Below, in pieces: positions 26,803 to 36,087 of a DNA stretch of 64,000 nt. The stretch is taken from contig CP043547.1 of NCBI GenBank assembly GCA_009664345.1, forward strand, positions 5,918,709 through 5,982,708, read 5' to 3'. The notes beneath the pieces are model-generated. The model saw only the letters and a program-made list of their open reading frames with translations. It did no database searches and was not told the origin of the DNA. The stretch is from Planctomycetales bacterium 10988. GTDB taxonomy: Bacteria > Planctomycetota > Planctomycetia > Pirellulales > Pb10988. Numbering within the stretch: the first letter of the stretch is position 1; each line of letters opens with the position of its first letter. Made by a program: the position numbers and the translations under genes.

Positions 26803-27006
26803 TTAGGCACTCTTCGATTTTGGTTCGGTGACCGGGAAGAGTTTGGTGTGTCCACGCACGATGTTTTCATCGATGACGTAATGACCACCGGCTTCTTGAT
26901 CCGGCAGCTCGAACATGATGTCCATCATCACTTTTTCGATGATCGAGCGGAGTCCACGAGCCCCAGTTTCCCGTTCGCGAGCCATCGAGGCGATTTCCTT
27001 GAAACC
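26803..27006 (-). pseudogene. clpX: clpX 3' fragment (C-terminal end only)
   Basis: About 68 codons encode the C-terminal tail of the ClpX unfoldase. They include '[21 protein letters not shown]' split around the conserved [10 protein letters not shown] block (sensor-2 region), '[15 protein letters not shown]' and '[10 protein letters not shown]'. The zinc finger, Walker A/B and pore loops are all absent, so it cannot function. Upstream, the frame loses all resemblance at about 27006. The 3' terminator is retained. It marks a rearrangement breakpoint beside a decayed surface-protein gene. Confidence 0.8.
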
Positions 27007-27136
27007 TAAATCGCCCCACGGCTCCGACTGACACAGCATTGATTCATTTTGAGAGTCGATTCTCTCCAACTAATATTTGAACAATTGTCAAATATTAGTT
27101 GGAGTTAAGCGGACGATTCTTCTCCTGGAAATTGTC

Positions 27137-27907
27137 TTACTCAATACCCAACCCGCTGAAGAGTTTGTCGATCTCTTCCGCTGATTGGAAAAATTCATCG
27201 GCATCGTCTTGCCAGGTTTTTTTCTTTGTAAGGTTATCGAGCGTGATGTCTTCCGGGGTTTCTGTGTTGGTGGTAATTGCCGGATTGGTGAAAAGTGCCG
27301 AGGTTGGAGCGGGGTTTTCGACGAGGATATTGCTAATTCCTCCGGCGATGAAGAGACCATCGGCGTTAGTCGGAGAACCAGAGAAGAAGTTGGAGAGGTC
27401 CGCAAGATCAACACCGCTAAAAGCTCTCGTGTGGGGACCACCGGAAGAACCGGGAACGGTGATGATGTCAGCGAAGCCATCTTGGTTTAAATCAGCACTT
27501 TCCACTCGAACCCCACCGACAAAGTTCGGATAGTATGCGTAAAAGTTCTGAAGTGTCGAACCATCGGCGGAGCTAAAGGCTTGTACATGCGGACCACCCC
27601 CTGCATCAGGAGCGGTGATGATATCGTCGTAGCCATCGTTATTCACATCTCCGGCGGCGACGAAAACGCCCGTTGTCACATTCGGGGCATAAGCATAAAA
27701 ATTATTAAGACCGCCCGTGATTAGCTGACCAGTCCGGCTATCGAAGACTTGCACATGTGGGCCTCCGCCTGGTCCGGCAGCCGTGATGATATCAAGAATC
27801 CCATCCCCATTAATATCGCCGGTGTCCACGCGAACCCCGCCGGTGAAGCCTTCCCCGTAAGGGAAAAAGCTCATGATTTCATTGCCGGAAGTGTCAAACA
27901 CTCGCAC
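27137..27907 (-). pseudogene. broken surface protein, FG-GAP repeat C-terminal part
   Basis: An open segment of 256 codons with three or more FG-GAP/integrin-like repeats. Each repeat has 'GDINGDGxxDIITAAGPGGGPHV'-type text with a D-x-D/N-x-D-G calcium loop, e.g. DINGDGILDII and DVNNDGYDDII. It ends in an acidic tail, EEIDKLFSGLGIE, and its stop is intact. The frame continues upstream as DAGGPATVRVF but is not joined in frame to the Ig-like segment before it. It is the 3' piece of a gene that also includes the next three entries. Such proteins are exported and act in adhesion or envelope structure. Confidence 0.8.
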
Positions 27908-28209
27908 CGTCGCGGGGCCTCCTGCATCACTTCCAGGGAGTAAGTATCGCCATCAACGATCGTAAACGTTCCTGCTGTTCCTCCCGTTACAATGATGTCG
28001 CCAGACTCAAAACCCATGACATCTTCGGCAGAAAAGTCGAAGACCTCTTCGGAAAACTCAAACGTAAACAAGAGAATCTCAGAGTTGGTGAGCGTTCCAT
28101 CCGGGGTAATTTCCAAAGTCGGTACAAGATTGTCATAGATCACCTTGGCAGTGTGACCGAGATTCCCATTGCTAGCCGAGTCGAAAGTCTTGTCGTCTGA
28201 AACAGACAC
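27871..28209 (-). pseudogene. broken surface protein, Ig-like (Big_12-type) segment
   Basis: A segment encoding the end of one and most of another Ig-like domain: 'TLTNSEILLFTFEFSEEVFDF', followed by SGDIIVTGGTAGTFTIVDG. The domain ends prematurely after DGDTYSLEV, where the FG-GAP part begins in a different frame, consistent with a deletion. Upstream, GEIKVSVSDDK continues the sense but is out of frame with the preceding segment. Confidence 0.75.
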
Positions 28210-28720
28210 CTTTATTTCGCCACTCGAATCGACTGTCTACAACTTCAAAAAAAACAGCCGTTCCATTGAGCACTTCGATATCGCCGACTTCAAACCCTAC
28301 CACTTCCTCTGAAAGTATAAAAGTAAAAACTATCGGGACTTCATTGGTAAGTGAGGTTTCTGAGGTGATAGCCAAGGAGGGGGGCGTGCTATCGTAATAA
28401 AATGAGAACCGCTTGCTGACACTAGCATTTCCATTAAAATTTTGAGCCGCATTCTCTTCAAGAGTAATTGTTGATACTTCACCCTCTGCAGATGGGATTA
28501 CTTCGAGAGTAAAAGTATCCTTATCAATTTCAGTAAAGGCACCTTTAACAGCATTGGCAAGCTGAATATCGTTCAAATCGAAATTGTAGACAAATTCTGA
28601 AAAATCGAAGTTGATAAGCACCGGATTGCTATTGGTTATTCCACTCGTTGAGGTGATTGTCACACCCGGTGAAGTCGTATCCTTAAAGGACCATAACTCG
28701 GTACCATTCTCTTCTGTCAT
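28172..28720 (-). pseudogene. broken surface protein, tandem Ig-like segment
   Basis: 183 codons with one complete and one partial Ig-like repeat of the 'vtitS...tNsnPvxxxFxFSExVxxFxxxDIxxxNG' kind. Visible are 'ITNSNPVLINFDFSEFVYNF' and 'VPIVFTFILSEEVVGF'. The start region 'TEENGTELWSF' is the end of an ELWxxDGT repeat. The frame derails near 28200, where the second repeat lacks the expected TFTLEV stretch of about 9 residues, suggesting a small deletion. Confidence 0.75.
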
Positions 28721-29012
28721 TGCCCTAAAAAATAGAACCCATTTGCAATGGTTAAGGAACTGATAGCTCGAACTTCAGCGAACTTGATGCCTGGAACCGA
28801 AATTGTCCCTTGAGAGGTTCCGTTACTCATCCAAAAATACTCGTTTGTATCGCTGTTGTCAGCCTTGAAAAACAGGGGGCCTCCTACATTGGTTAATCTG
28901 TTGGGAGGAACAGCACTTGAGAAGTCGATTAACAAGTGTGTTCCATCGCTTGTCCAGAGATCTCTTCCATAGGCTCTATCATAGGCACGAAAAAATAATG
29001 AATTGCTAGTAT
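28717..29012 (-). pseudogene. broken surface protein, ELWxxDGT repeat segment
   Basis: Read without requiring a start codon, this frame gives 'LFFRAYDRAYGRDLWTSDGT' and then 'YFWMSNGTSQGT', two ELWxxDGT-type repeats. It is separated from the next segment by a frameshift at the T run near 28724-28729: six T where seven would restore FYFRAMTEENGTELW. No promoter, start codon or signal peptide is present at the 5' end, so the gene is also truncated. Confidence 0.7.
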
Positions 29013-29370
29013 GTCTGCAACAGACGTTCGATTAGCCTTTTGAAACCATTTCGTCTTCTGCGATGCATCAACAGGTACAGAGTTATAAGCTCGTTCTCTA
29101 TTGCTTTGGCCTGACATCGATCCATTCGAACCACGATGATCTTCCCAGGTGCGGCCGCGACCGAGTTGCTTGAACATATCAGCGACGAGAAGGTTCAAGC
29201 GGAGTCGAAGGACTTTGTCAGTCAAATCGCGGTTCCAGCCGAGTCCTTCGCAATCAATGAACTTGAGAATGTCGACGCAGCTTAGATGACTTCGTCTATC
29301 AACATTTAAGGGAAGGTCACCGCCGGGTTCTTTGTTGTATTGGTTGCGATCAAAAGACTCCCTTCTGAAT
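29013..29370 (-). pseudogene. unidentified gene remnant
   Basis: An open stretch on the minus strand with protein-like composition and no proper start. It includes 'SHLSCVDILKFIDCEGLGWN', LTDKVLRLRLNLLVADMFKQ and 'TWEDHRGSNGSMSGQSNRE'. I do not recognise it. It abuts the ELWxxDGT segment abruptly and is preceded by stops. It is probably a fragment of a different gene brought next to the surface-protein remnant. From here to 29528 I see nothing else. Confidence 0.4.
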
Positions 29371-29528
29371 CAATCGAGTATTCAAGCTCAGGTTGAAATA
29401 TCTAGCGACTTCTTGGTACAACTATTCAGGGAAAATCACAGGTGGTAAGTATTCGATAGGTCGGAGAACCTTCGAAGTCTTCAAGAAATGATGCCTGATC
29501 GGGGAGTCTGGCGTAAAAGGAGGGGTCC

Positions 29529-30035
29529 ATGAAAGTTGATTGTCCGCATTGCAAGAAACCATTTTCAAGCTCAAAGTTTCTTAAAAAGCAAGATGAGCGT
29601 GGGGTCGTCTGGCAATGCCCCGATCGTTGCGATGAGTTTGTAAAGATACCTAACGCTCAGCCCAGTCAGTCAGTGAGGTCGTTACTGGCCGAGGCCCCTT
29701 CCCCACTTCCTGGCACGATACCGCGTCACAGACGGAGAGTTCTATCGAGAACGTCTCCAAACCCCGGACTTGCAGCGGTGTTTGCGTTTATCTGCCCTGG
29801 CCTTGGTCACATCTATAGCGGACAAATCGCAATGGGGTACCTTATCTTATTGGGGTATGTAATCATAAACGTTGTCTGTTTGATTCTTTTTCATACAACA
29901 CCGTGGGCTGTTCTACTTTTTCTCCTTGTTCCAGGATATCAAATCTGGAATGTATTTCACGCCTTCAACGAAGCGGCATTCACCCGCGACGAGTTTGAAG
30001 GATTCCGAGGAACCGACGAGGTTTTCCCCGCTTAG
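29529..30035 (+). CDS. zinc-ribbon membrane protein, TM2-like
   Basis: A 168-residue protein with a strong Shine-Dalgarno (AAAGGAGGGG) just before the ATG. Residues 5-34 carry four Cys (C5, C8, C30, C34) in a zinc-ribbon arrangement. After a basic linker come about three hydrophobic segments (roughly 78-145), starting with 'FICPGLGHIYSGQIAMGYLI', a TM2-domain-like Gly/Tyr pattern. It is a small inner-membrane protein with a cytoplasmic zinc ribbon; function unknown. Its neighbours are a decayed region upstream and a convergent histidine kinase downstream. Confidence 0.8.
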   Translation: MKVDCPHCKKPFSSSKFLKKQDERGVVWQCPDRCDEFVKIPNAQPSQSVRSLLAEAPSPLPGTIPRHRRRVLSRTSPNPGLAAVFAFICPGLGHIYSGQIAMGYLILLGYVIINVVCLILFHTTPWAVLLFLLVPGYQIWNVFHAFNEAAFTRDEFEGFRGTDEVFPA

Positions 30036-30253
30036 TTTTTTTGACTTCTTTCTTATTCGTAGGACCTCTCGGAGAAACATATTTCTAAGGGGCGGAAAAT
30101 TGATTGATCTCGCTATCTGGTAGACAACGAAGTGTCAAGTCGGCGAATCCCACAGATCACACTCTATGAAAGATGCGGTCTTTAAATGGCTCGGGCAGAA
30201 CCTCCCGATTTGAAGCGAAAAGCTTGTGTTTGAGGGTTTGAGAAAATCATCAA

Positions 30254-32776
30254 TCAGTTTTGGCAGAGTTGTTTCGGCAGTTGAATGATAAATTCCGTTC
30301 CCGATGAATTACTTTTTGAGAGAATCAAACGTCCGTGATGGGCTTCAATAATTCGGGAAGCGATCGCCATGCCGAGGCCGGTGCCATTTAACTTGGTCGT
30401 GAAGAACGGTTCAAAGACCTTCTTGCGAGCCACGGCGGTCATGCCTTCCCCATTGTCGGCGATCGAGAGGGAGACAAACTCACGCTCTTGCAGAGTGTCA
30501 ACTTCACATTTGACTTTTACCTCGACCGCTTGCTCCCGCGAAGCCAAGGCATTTTCCAAGATGTTCCTGACGACTTGTTCCAAGGCTCGCGGATCACCTT
30601 GCACCATGATAGAACAATCTCCATCCTCAAATTCGATGGATGCCTCTTTCTCAGGCTGGAGAGCAATCAGGCGATCCCAGGTGAGTTTTGTTAGTTCATA
30701 AAGATCAACCCCCTGGTTTTTCAGCTTTAAAGGGGCCGAATAGTTGCGGACCTCTTCGTATAAATAATGGAGGTGATCGCTCGCACGTGAGGCACCGCTC
30801 ACCAGGTCCAATGCGTCGTCGTCCCCTTGAAGCCGCGTTTCCAAAATTTCCAGACACGCCTGCATCTCTTGCAACGTATTGCGGCTTTCGTGGGCAAGCC
30901 CAGCCATCATCTCTCCCATCGCGGCCAGGCGTTCATTTTGCAAGGCCCGCTGCTGTGCTTGACGCAGGGAAGTAATATCTTGGAAAACCAACAATAAATG
31001 ATCCGGCTCATCCGGCCGCTCGATCGTCCGCAGCATGGCATCGATGATTCGCTCGGGATTTTCCTCTTCTGGCGTATTCAGATTGATTTCCCAGCGAAAA
31101 AAAGGCCCTTCCGATCTTTGCAAGATCTGCTTGAGCGAGTGCGACCCAAGCTGGACCAAGGGTTCGCCGATCCCTGAGGAGGTCAATTCCGGCAGGAGTG
31201 TCGCGGCTTCCGGATTGGCGAAACGTAGACGGTGTTCGCCATCGAGAAGAATGACCGCAATCGGTAAGTGTTGAATGACGGTCTCAAGATGGCGTTGTTG
31301 GGCTTCCCGAAGCTTTTTCAATTTCTCCACCGCATCGGCAGCCCGTGCGGCCACATCGTAAAGCAGACCCACTTGTTGCTCAGAGAACGCCTTCGGGGAT
31401 TGATTCCCAAACAGCAGAAAACCAAGCACTTCTTTTTCAGAGCCAACAATCAAGGGAACCAAGAAGAGTGATTCCAAGTTCTCAATGGAAGGCAAATGGG
31501 GAGAAAACGCAACCGATCGAACTACCTCCGTACGTACTTCCAAGGAGGAATATTTCTGCCCGGTCATTTGGGTATAGGTTTGCTGAATGCGTTCAATCAA
31601 GCGATCTCGCAACGCGGGACTGACGGTGCGGACGGATTGAAGGGTCATCTCCCAGCGTCTTCCCGTTCGAAGGACGCTCGCGGAAAGATCATGCGGCACC
31701 GCTCGATAAGAGTGTTGCAGCAAGAGCTTCATCAAGTCTCGGTAGTTGGCGGAGAAGCCTACGCGTTGACTCAGATCAAGCAGGATTTCGAGTTTGAACT
31801 GTTGCTCCATCCAGTTCTCTCGATCATGCAGAAAAGAGAGATGCTGGGCCAATAGCCGAAGAATCAATTCGCCGGCATGAATGTCCTCAGGATGAAATTG
31901 ATCCGCCAGCGAGTCGCGAGCAATCAGAACCATCCCAAACATCTGATGATCATAATTTACTCGAAAACCGACCCCTTGTCGGATCTCTGAGGGAAGCTTG
32001 ACGGCGGCCTCAGTGGTGATTTCTTCGCGACGAAACCCCCAAGGTTTTTCGAGGTCGCGAAATTGTTCGAGCAGGTGTTCTAGAGCCGAGGATTCTTCCG
32101 TCCGGCCATTGGTTTCCGAAGATTCATTTTCATTCGATGATGACGAGCCGAGATTACTGGCGGAAGAGTGAACCAGCTTCTGAGGCGTCGTTGTTGAAAA
32201 CCCAAGCGTATAAATCTGTTCGATTGATCCATGAGTGTTTAGCTCTGCGAGGGCTACGCTGTCCGCTCCGGAAATCCTTTGCAATAATTCTAGGCCCTGT
32301 TCTACGATGGTCGATTTGGTGGAAATGAGCCGCCAATCTTCAATCCCTTGGGAAAGTTGATCCAGTAAGGAATCAGAATACGAATACTGCTTCTCTAGGC
32401 AGGCCTTTCGACAACGATTGAAAAGCTGTTCCAACGCGGCATGGTCTTGATTTGTGCCAGGACCGGGCTCATAGGAAAGCGTGGCGAGTGGGGATTCCGG
32501 TCGCCAATTTTCTTGTGCCGAGAACAAGAAGAGGCGGATTCTTGAGAAGAGGCGATCAAGCTGAAGGATTAATTTTTTCGAATTCCAAGTGTTCTGATGA
32601 GAGACCTCCGCGACTCGCGAGGCCCATTGGGAAAGAGGAATCGCCTCCCGGCGTTGATGAGCAGCTAGCAGGAATGCGCCCAAAGAGGGCAGGCCCTCGA
32701 CAAGCGTTTCGTTGCTTTCTTGAGCAGCGAGCCGTTCGATTCGCTGCTGGACTGCATCCGAAAAAATTCCTGACAT
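30254..32776 (-). CDS. GAF/PAS sensor histidine kinase
   Basis: An 840-residue soluble histidine kinase with no transmembrane segment. Order: unknown helical N terminus (1-140), GAF-like domain (about 150-310, with a Ser/Asn-rich insert), second GAF (about 330-490), PAS (about 500-600), HisKA with phospho-acceptor H629 in 'AGLAHESRNTLQEM', and HATPase_c with N box RNILENA, G1 DNGEGM and G2 GTGLGMAIA. The ATG at 32776 has AAGGAA 10 nt upstream; an ATG at 32809 lacks a site at proper distance. It lies 174 nt after a KaiC-like gene in the same direction. No response regulator is adjacent, so the partner is unknown. Confidence 0.9.
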   Translation of the reverse strand: MSGIFSDAVQQRIERLAAQESNETLVEGLPSLGAFLLAAHQRREAIPLSQWASRVAEVSHQNTWNSKKLILQLDRLFSRIRLFLFSAQENWRPESPLATLSYEPGPGTNQDHAALEQLFNRCRKACLEKQYSYSDSLLDQLSQGIEDWRLISTKSTIVEQGLELLQRISGADSVALAELNTHGSIEQIYTLGFSTTTPQKLVHSSASNLGSSSSNENESSETNGRTEESSALEHLLEQFRDLEKPWGFRREEITTEAAVKLPSEIRQGVGFRVNYDHQMFGMVLIARDSLADQFHPEDIHAGELILRLLAQHLSFLHDRENWMEQQFKLEILLDLSQRVGFSANYRDLMKLLLQHSYRAVPHDLSASVLRTGRRWEMTLQSVRTVSPALRDRLIERIQQTYTQMTGQKYSSLEVRTEVVRSVAFSPHLPSIENLESLFLVPLIVGSEKEVLGFLLFGNQSPKAFSEQQVGLLYDVAARAADAVEKLKKLREAQQRHLETVIQHLPIAVILLDGEHRLRFANPEAATLLPELTSSGIGEPLVQLGSHSLKQILQRSEGPFFRWEINLNTPEEENPERIIDAMLRTIERPDEPDHLLLVFQDITSLRQAQQRALQNERLAAMGEMMAGLAHESRNTLQEMQACLEILETRLQGDDDALDLVSGASRASDHLHYLYEEVRNYSAPLKLKNQGVDLYELTKLTWDRLIALQPEKEASIEFEDGDCSIMVQGDPRALEQVVRNILENALASREQAVEVKVKCEVDTLQEREFVSLSIADNGEGMTAVARKKVFEPFFTTKLNGTGLGMAIASRIIEAHHGRLILSKSNSSGTEFIIQLPKQLCQN

Positions 32777-32865
32777 TCTAATCGTATTCCTTACGGCAAG
32801 TTGCTTCATAATATCGAGAGAAAGGTCTCCTTTATAACTTAGGCAGAAAAGGATTCTTGGAAACG

Positions 32866-32887
32866 TGGGAAAATCATGATCTTCCCA
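32866..32887. promoter_or_regulatory. 22-nt near-perfect palindrome before histidine kinase
   Basis: Half-sites TGGGAAAATCA (32866-32876) and TGATCTTCCCA (32877-32887) match at 10 of 11 positions. It sits 90 nt upstream of the kinase start in the gap after the KaiC-like gene. This fits a dimeric regulator's operator better than a terminator. Confidence 0.45.
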
Positions 32888-32950
32888 GATTCTAGGGGGA
32901 ACACTTTCTCAATCGCCACCAAACATGCTTAGACGGCGAGTTCAAGATCA

Positions 32951-34363
32951 TTACGAAGAGGGAGAGATGAGTTCCGCCCCCTGCTCATTCCAACGCAGTT
33001 GAGTTGGTTCGCGTTGTGGCTTGCAGCCGCGCATCTTCACCACTTGCAGCCGGGTTATTTGGGGGTTGTCTTTTGCAAAAGAGAGATCAATCAGCCCATC
33101 CGCGACGGCAGGTTCGAAGGGGTCTTTTCCCGCTGCTCTCGCGAGACCATTGTTTTCTTGCTCCAGCAGCAGGAACCCGACCGCTCCCATCGAGCTGATT
33201 AATTCGGCAAGCTGATCCAGACGTTCGCGGCGTAGCCGCTGTTCCTCCACCCGATAGCAAAGAGAGGACAGGGAATCGACAACAATACGTCGCGGCTGAT
33301 GTTGAAAGGTCTTTTGGTAGAGAGTGAAAAGTTCTTCGTCCACACGTAATTCCGACAAGCGGCAGGTGTGAATTTGCAAAAGGCCTTCGGAAACAAAAGA
33401 CTCGATATCCCACCCCATTCGCTGGGCTTGTTGGATGATTTGCTTTTCGGAGTTTCCATAACCCACAAAAAGCCCCGGTTCGCCGGCTCGCAAGCCTGCC
33501 AAGAGAAATTGCCAGCTAAGGAGCGTTTTTCCACTCCCGGAAGGGCCACGAAGTAAAACGGTATTTCCCCTGGGAATGCCTCCTTCCAGCATCGGGTCGA
33601 GTCCAGGGATACCGGTTGGGGCTTGAGAAGTTTCAATCGAATGTGAACCGTAATCGGATTGAAGACAGTCAACAAGCTGGGAAAAATCGAGTATTTCGAC
33701 CCCGTCTTTGTTCAAGAGAATCGGATAGCGCTTCATCGGAGCGGCGATCCCCCGAGATTTGATGACTTGGAAATAGCGGCGATGTTCTCCTTCCTCTTCA
33801 TCGAAACTCAGCGAGAAAATCGCATCGACAATGGCCGCTTCTCCGTGAGCGGTCATCTCCTCACGAGGATACTCTCCAATCAACAGAGCCGTGCAGCGTT
33901 TGGTTGCCAGCAGGGAGGCCAAATCAAAGCAGAATAATCGAAAGGCCGCCAAGTCCTTGGTCAGGTCCCGAATCGCTTTGAGGGAATCAATCACGACAAA
34001 TTTGGGCTGATATTTATCGATCTGGGTGTGGATAAACGAAAGCATCCGGTCAAATCGTTCTTCTCGAAGCGAGGAGACCAGATTCGAGAAGATGACCTTT
34101 TGCCCAAATGCGTCCGGATCGAAAAAGGAGAAATGTTGCGCATAACGCAAAACCTTGGGAAGTGGTTCGGACGCAGTGCTCAGATAGAGTGAGCGATAAT
34201 CATCCTTCATTCGAGAAGGATGGAAAAGCATTTGCAGGGCCATTATCGTTTTTCCGACACCAGGAGGCCCTGCAATTAAGTTGACGGAAAAGAGGGGAAG
34301 TCCACCACCTAGAATCCCGTCAAGTTGAGGAATTCCAGTCTTTAGCAGTTGCATCTTGCTCAT
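32951..34363 (-). CDS. KaiC-like double RecA-fold ATPase
   Basis: A 470-residue protein with two KaiC/RadA-type ATPase domains. Walker A motifs are GPPGVGKT (32-39) and GPSGSGKT (273-280); Walker B-like strands are 'FVVIDSLKAI' and 'RIVVDSLSSL'. Both domains open with the KaiC-type 'TGIPQLDGILGGGLP' / 'TGIPGLDPMLEGGIP'. The ATG at 34363 is preceded by GAGAG; an in-frame GTG at 34378 is the alternative. It is shorter than cyanobacterial KaiC (about 519), and no kaiA or kaiB is in the window, so a clock role should not be assumed. It follows a second KaiC-like gene by 62 nt. Confidence 0.9.
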   Translation of the reverse strand: MSKMQLLKTGIPQLDGILGGGLPLFSVNLIAGPPGVGKTIMALQMLFHPSRMKDDYRSLYLSTASEPLPKVLRYAQHFSFFDPDAFGQKVIFSNLVSSLREERFDRMLSFIHTQIDKYQPKFVVIDSLKAIRDLTKDLAAFRLFCFDLASLLATKRCTALLIGEYPREEMTAHGEAAIVDAIFSLSFDEEEGEHRRYFQVIKSRGIAAPMKRYPILLNKDGVEILDFSQLVDCLQSDYGSHSIETSQAPTGIPGLDPMLEGGIPRGNTVLLRGPSGSGKTLLSWQFLLAGLRAGEPGLFVGYGNSEKQIIQQAQRMGWDIESFVSEGLLQIHTCRLSELRVDEELFTLYQKTFQHQPRRIVVDSLSSLCYRVEEQRLRRERLDQLAELISSMGAVGFLLLEQENNGLARAAGKDPFEPAVADGLIDLSFAKDNPQITRLQVVKMRGCKPQREPTQLRWNEQGAELISPSS

Positions 34364-34425
34364 TTCTCTCACTCTCACTCAACGACTGGAAGAAGGGGAG
34401 ATACGACTTCCAATCGACCCTTCGA

Positions 34426-36087
34426 TCAAACCGTTGGTTTATAAACCTCGTCCCCTAGTTTTGTGAGCGAAATGACGAGTCCTTGCTCTCGCAGATTTAA
34501 CAATTCCTGGCGAAGTTCCTCTTCGCGCATCCCTGTCGATTTACTGAGCGTATCGAAACTACAAGCCCCTTCCCGCTTCAATAAATCAAGCAAATACTGA
34601 CTACGAAGCGGCAAGTGCTTTTGTCCGACGGGTTGGGTTCCCACAGGAGTCCCCGTTAGGACCCCGGTCAAGGCTTGCATCGGTTCGAGGATGCGAATCC
34701 CTTCCGGATCAATCTCAAAAGACCAAATCGCTTTACTATGTTGGGAGCCCCGGACCTTGAGCACGCTCATGGCTCGACCCATCCGGCCGGTAGATTCCAC
34801 ATATCGCAGAAGCAAAACATTGTCTGCGATGAACGAAACACCATATTCACTCAATTGGAACGAGCCAAAGAGCTCAGGAATTTCATTGGTTACAATCGTG
34901 GTGATGCCTTCGCGTTTAAATTCACTTACTAGCGAATAGAGATAATCGCGGTAACGGACTTTATCAGGCGTGGCAATTTCCAGGTCTTTGACCGAATCAA
35001 TCAATACCCGTTTCGCACCGATACGAGCGACTTCGGTTCGCACGCGGGCGAAATGCACATCCGGCTGTATTTCCACAGGAGAGCGATGCAATTGATAGAG
35101 AAGGTCTTCCTCTTCAAGCTTTTGCAGGTCCCAACCAAACGTACTGGCAATGGTATTGAGTTGCGCAGGACTTTCTTGAAATGAGACTATCACCCCAGGC
35201 TCGGGTTCCTCAAGGTTCAGGCCCCCGGTGATGAAGTGCAAGCCAAAAAGTGTTTTTCCTGTTCCGGCGCTTCCGGCGATCATCGTCGTTGTTCCGCGGG
35301 GAATTCCGCCTTCCAACATAGCATCGACTTCCGCGATCCCAGTAGAAATCCGATTCAGTTTGTAATCGTACTTGGGAATTTCGCCTGAAGTCCGTATCCG
35401 AGGATAAACATGAAGCCCGTCTTCGGAGATCGTAAAAGGATGGGAACCGTTGAGGAAATCCGTTCCCCGCATTTTGACGACATCGACATAACGCTGATTG
35501 TGCATGCCATGGCGTTGATTTCGCAGATGAATAATCCCATCCGCGATCGCAAAGATCGGTTCGGTCCCGACGGCTTCTTCGTCGTATTCCCCGATCAACA
35601 TGAGCGTTACGCCCCAGGCACTCAATTGGGCAGCTAAGTGATAGCCAAAATCCCGTGACTGCAAGACACTCGTTCCAAGATCGTGAACCGCCTTAAAGCT
35701 ATCAATTGCAATGATTTGTGGCTGATGTTCACGGACCAAATCCAAGATATATTCCAGGCTTCCTTCCATCCCCTTATTGCGGAGGACTTCCGAAATATCC
35801 AGGTGAATCACCTCTTGGCCGATCTTCTCCAAATCAACGAAATTGAACTTTTGAAGGTGGTAAAGCATCTTTACCGAGGGTTCCGATAACGTCCCCAAAT
35901 AAAGTGCTTTGCAGTTCTCTCCCGCGTTGGCATGGATATATTGATAGGCGAAAATCGTCTTTCCCGTGCCGGGCTGACCAAAGACAATATTGATGGAAAG
36001 ACCAGGGAGGCCGCCACGAAGTATCGTATCGAGGCCGGGAATCCCCGTAGGCCGTTGTTCTAAATCAGGGCGTTTCGGTGGGTTCAT
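34426..36087 (-). CDS. KaiC-like double ATPase with C-terminal winged-helix-like tail
   Basis: A 553-residue KaiC-family ATPase with Walker A motifs GQPGTGKT (37-44) and GSAGTGKT (272-279). Each domain opens with 'TGIPGLDTILRGGLP'-like text. Walker B-like strands are 'QIIAIDSFKAV' and 'RVLIDSVKDL'. Beyond the second domain, residues about 488-553 ('YLLDLLKREGACSFDTLSKS' then REEELRQELLNL) look like a winged-helix module that could bind DNA or protein. Its ATG overlaps the stop of the upstream gene (ATGA), indicating translational coupling. Together with the next KaiC-like gene and a histidine kinase it forms a probable signalling operon. Confidence 0.92.
   Translation of the reverse strand: MNPPKRPDLEQRPTGIPGLDTILRGGLPGLSINIVFGQPGTGKTIFAYQYIHANAGENCKALYLGTLSEPSVKMLYHLQKFNFVDLEKIGQEVIHLDISEVLRNKGMEGSLEYILDLVREHQPQIIAIDSFKAVHDLGTSVLQSRDFGYHLAAQLSAWGVTLMLIGEYDEEAVGTEPIFAIADGIIHLRNQRHGMHNQRYVDVVKMRGTDFLNGSHPFTISEDGLHVYPRIRTSGEIPKYDYKLNRISTGIAEVDAMLEGGIPRGTTTMIAGSAGTGKTLFGLHFITGGLNLEEPEPGVIVSFQESPAQLNTIASTFGWDLQKLEEEDLLYQLHRSPVEIQPDVHFARVRTEVARIGAKRVLIDSVKDLEIATPDKVRYRDYLYSLVSEFKREGITTIVTNEIPELFGSFQLSEYGVSFIADNVLLLRYVESTGRMGRAMSVLKVRGSQHSKAIWSFEIDPEGIRILEPMQALTGVLTGTPVGTQPVGQKHLPLRSQYLLDLLKREGACSFDTLSKSTGMREEELRQELLNLREQGLVISLTKLGDEVYKPTV

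Noticed and set aside
26092-29528. Active mobile element in the decayed region
   Set aside because: No transposase, integrase, terminal inverted repeats or target duplications could be seen.
32951-36087. Circadian clock locus (kaiABC)
   Set aside because: Only KaiC-like ATPases are present. No kaiA or kaiB, and KaiC-family proteins have many non-clock roles.
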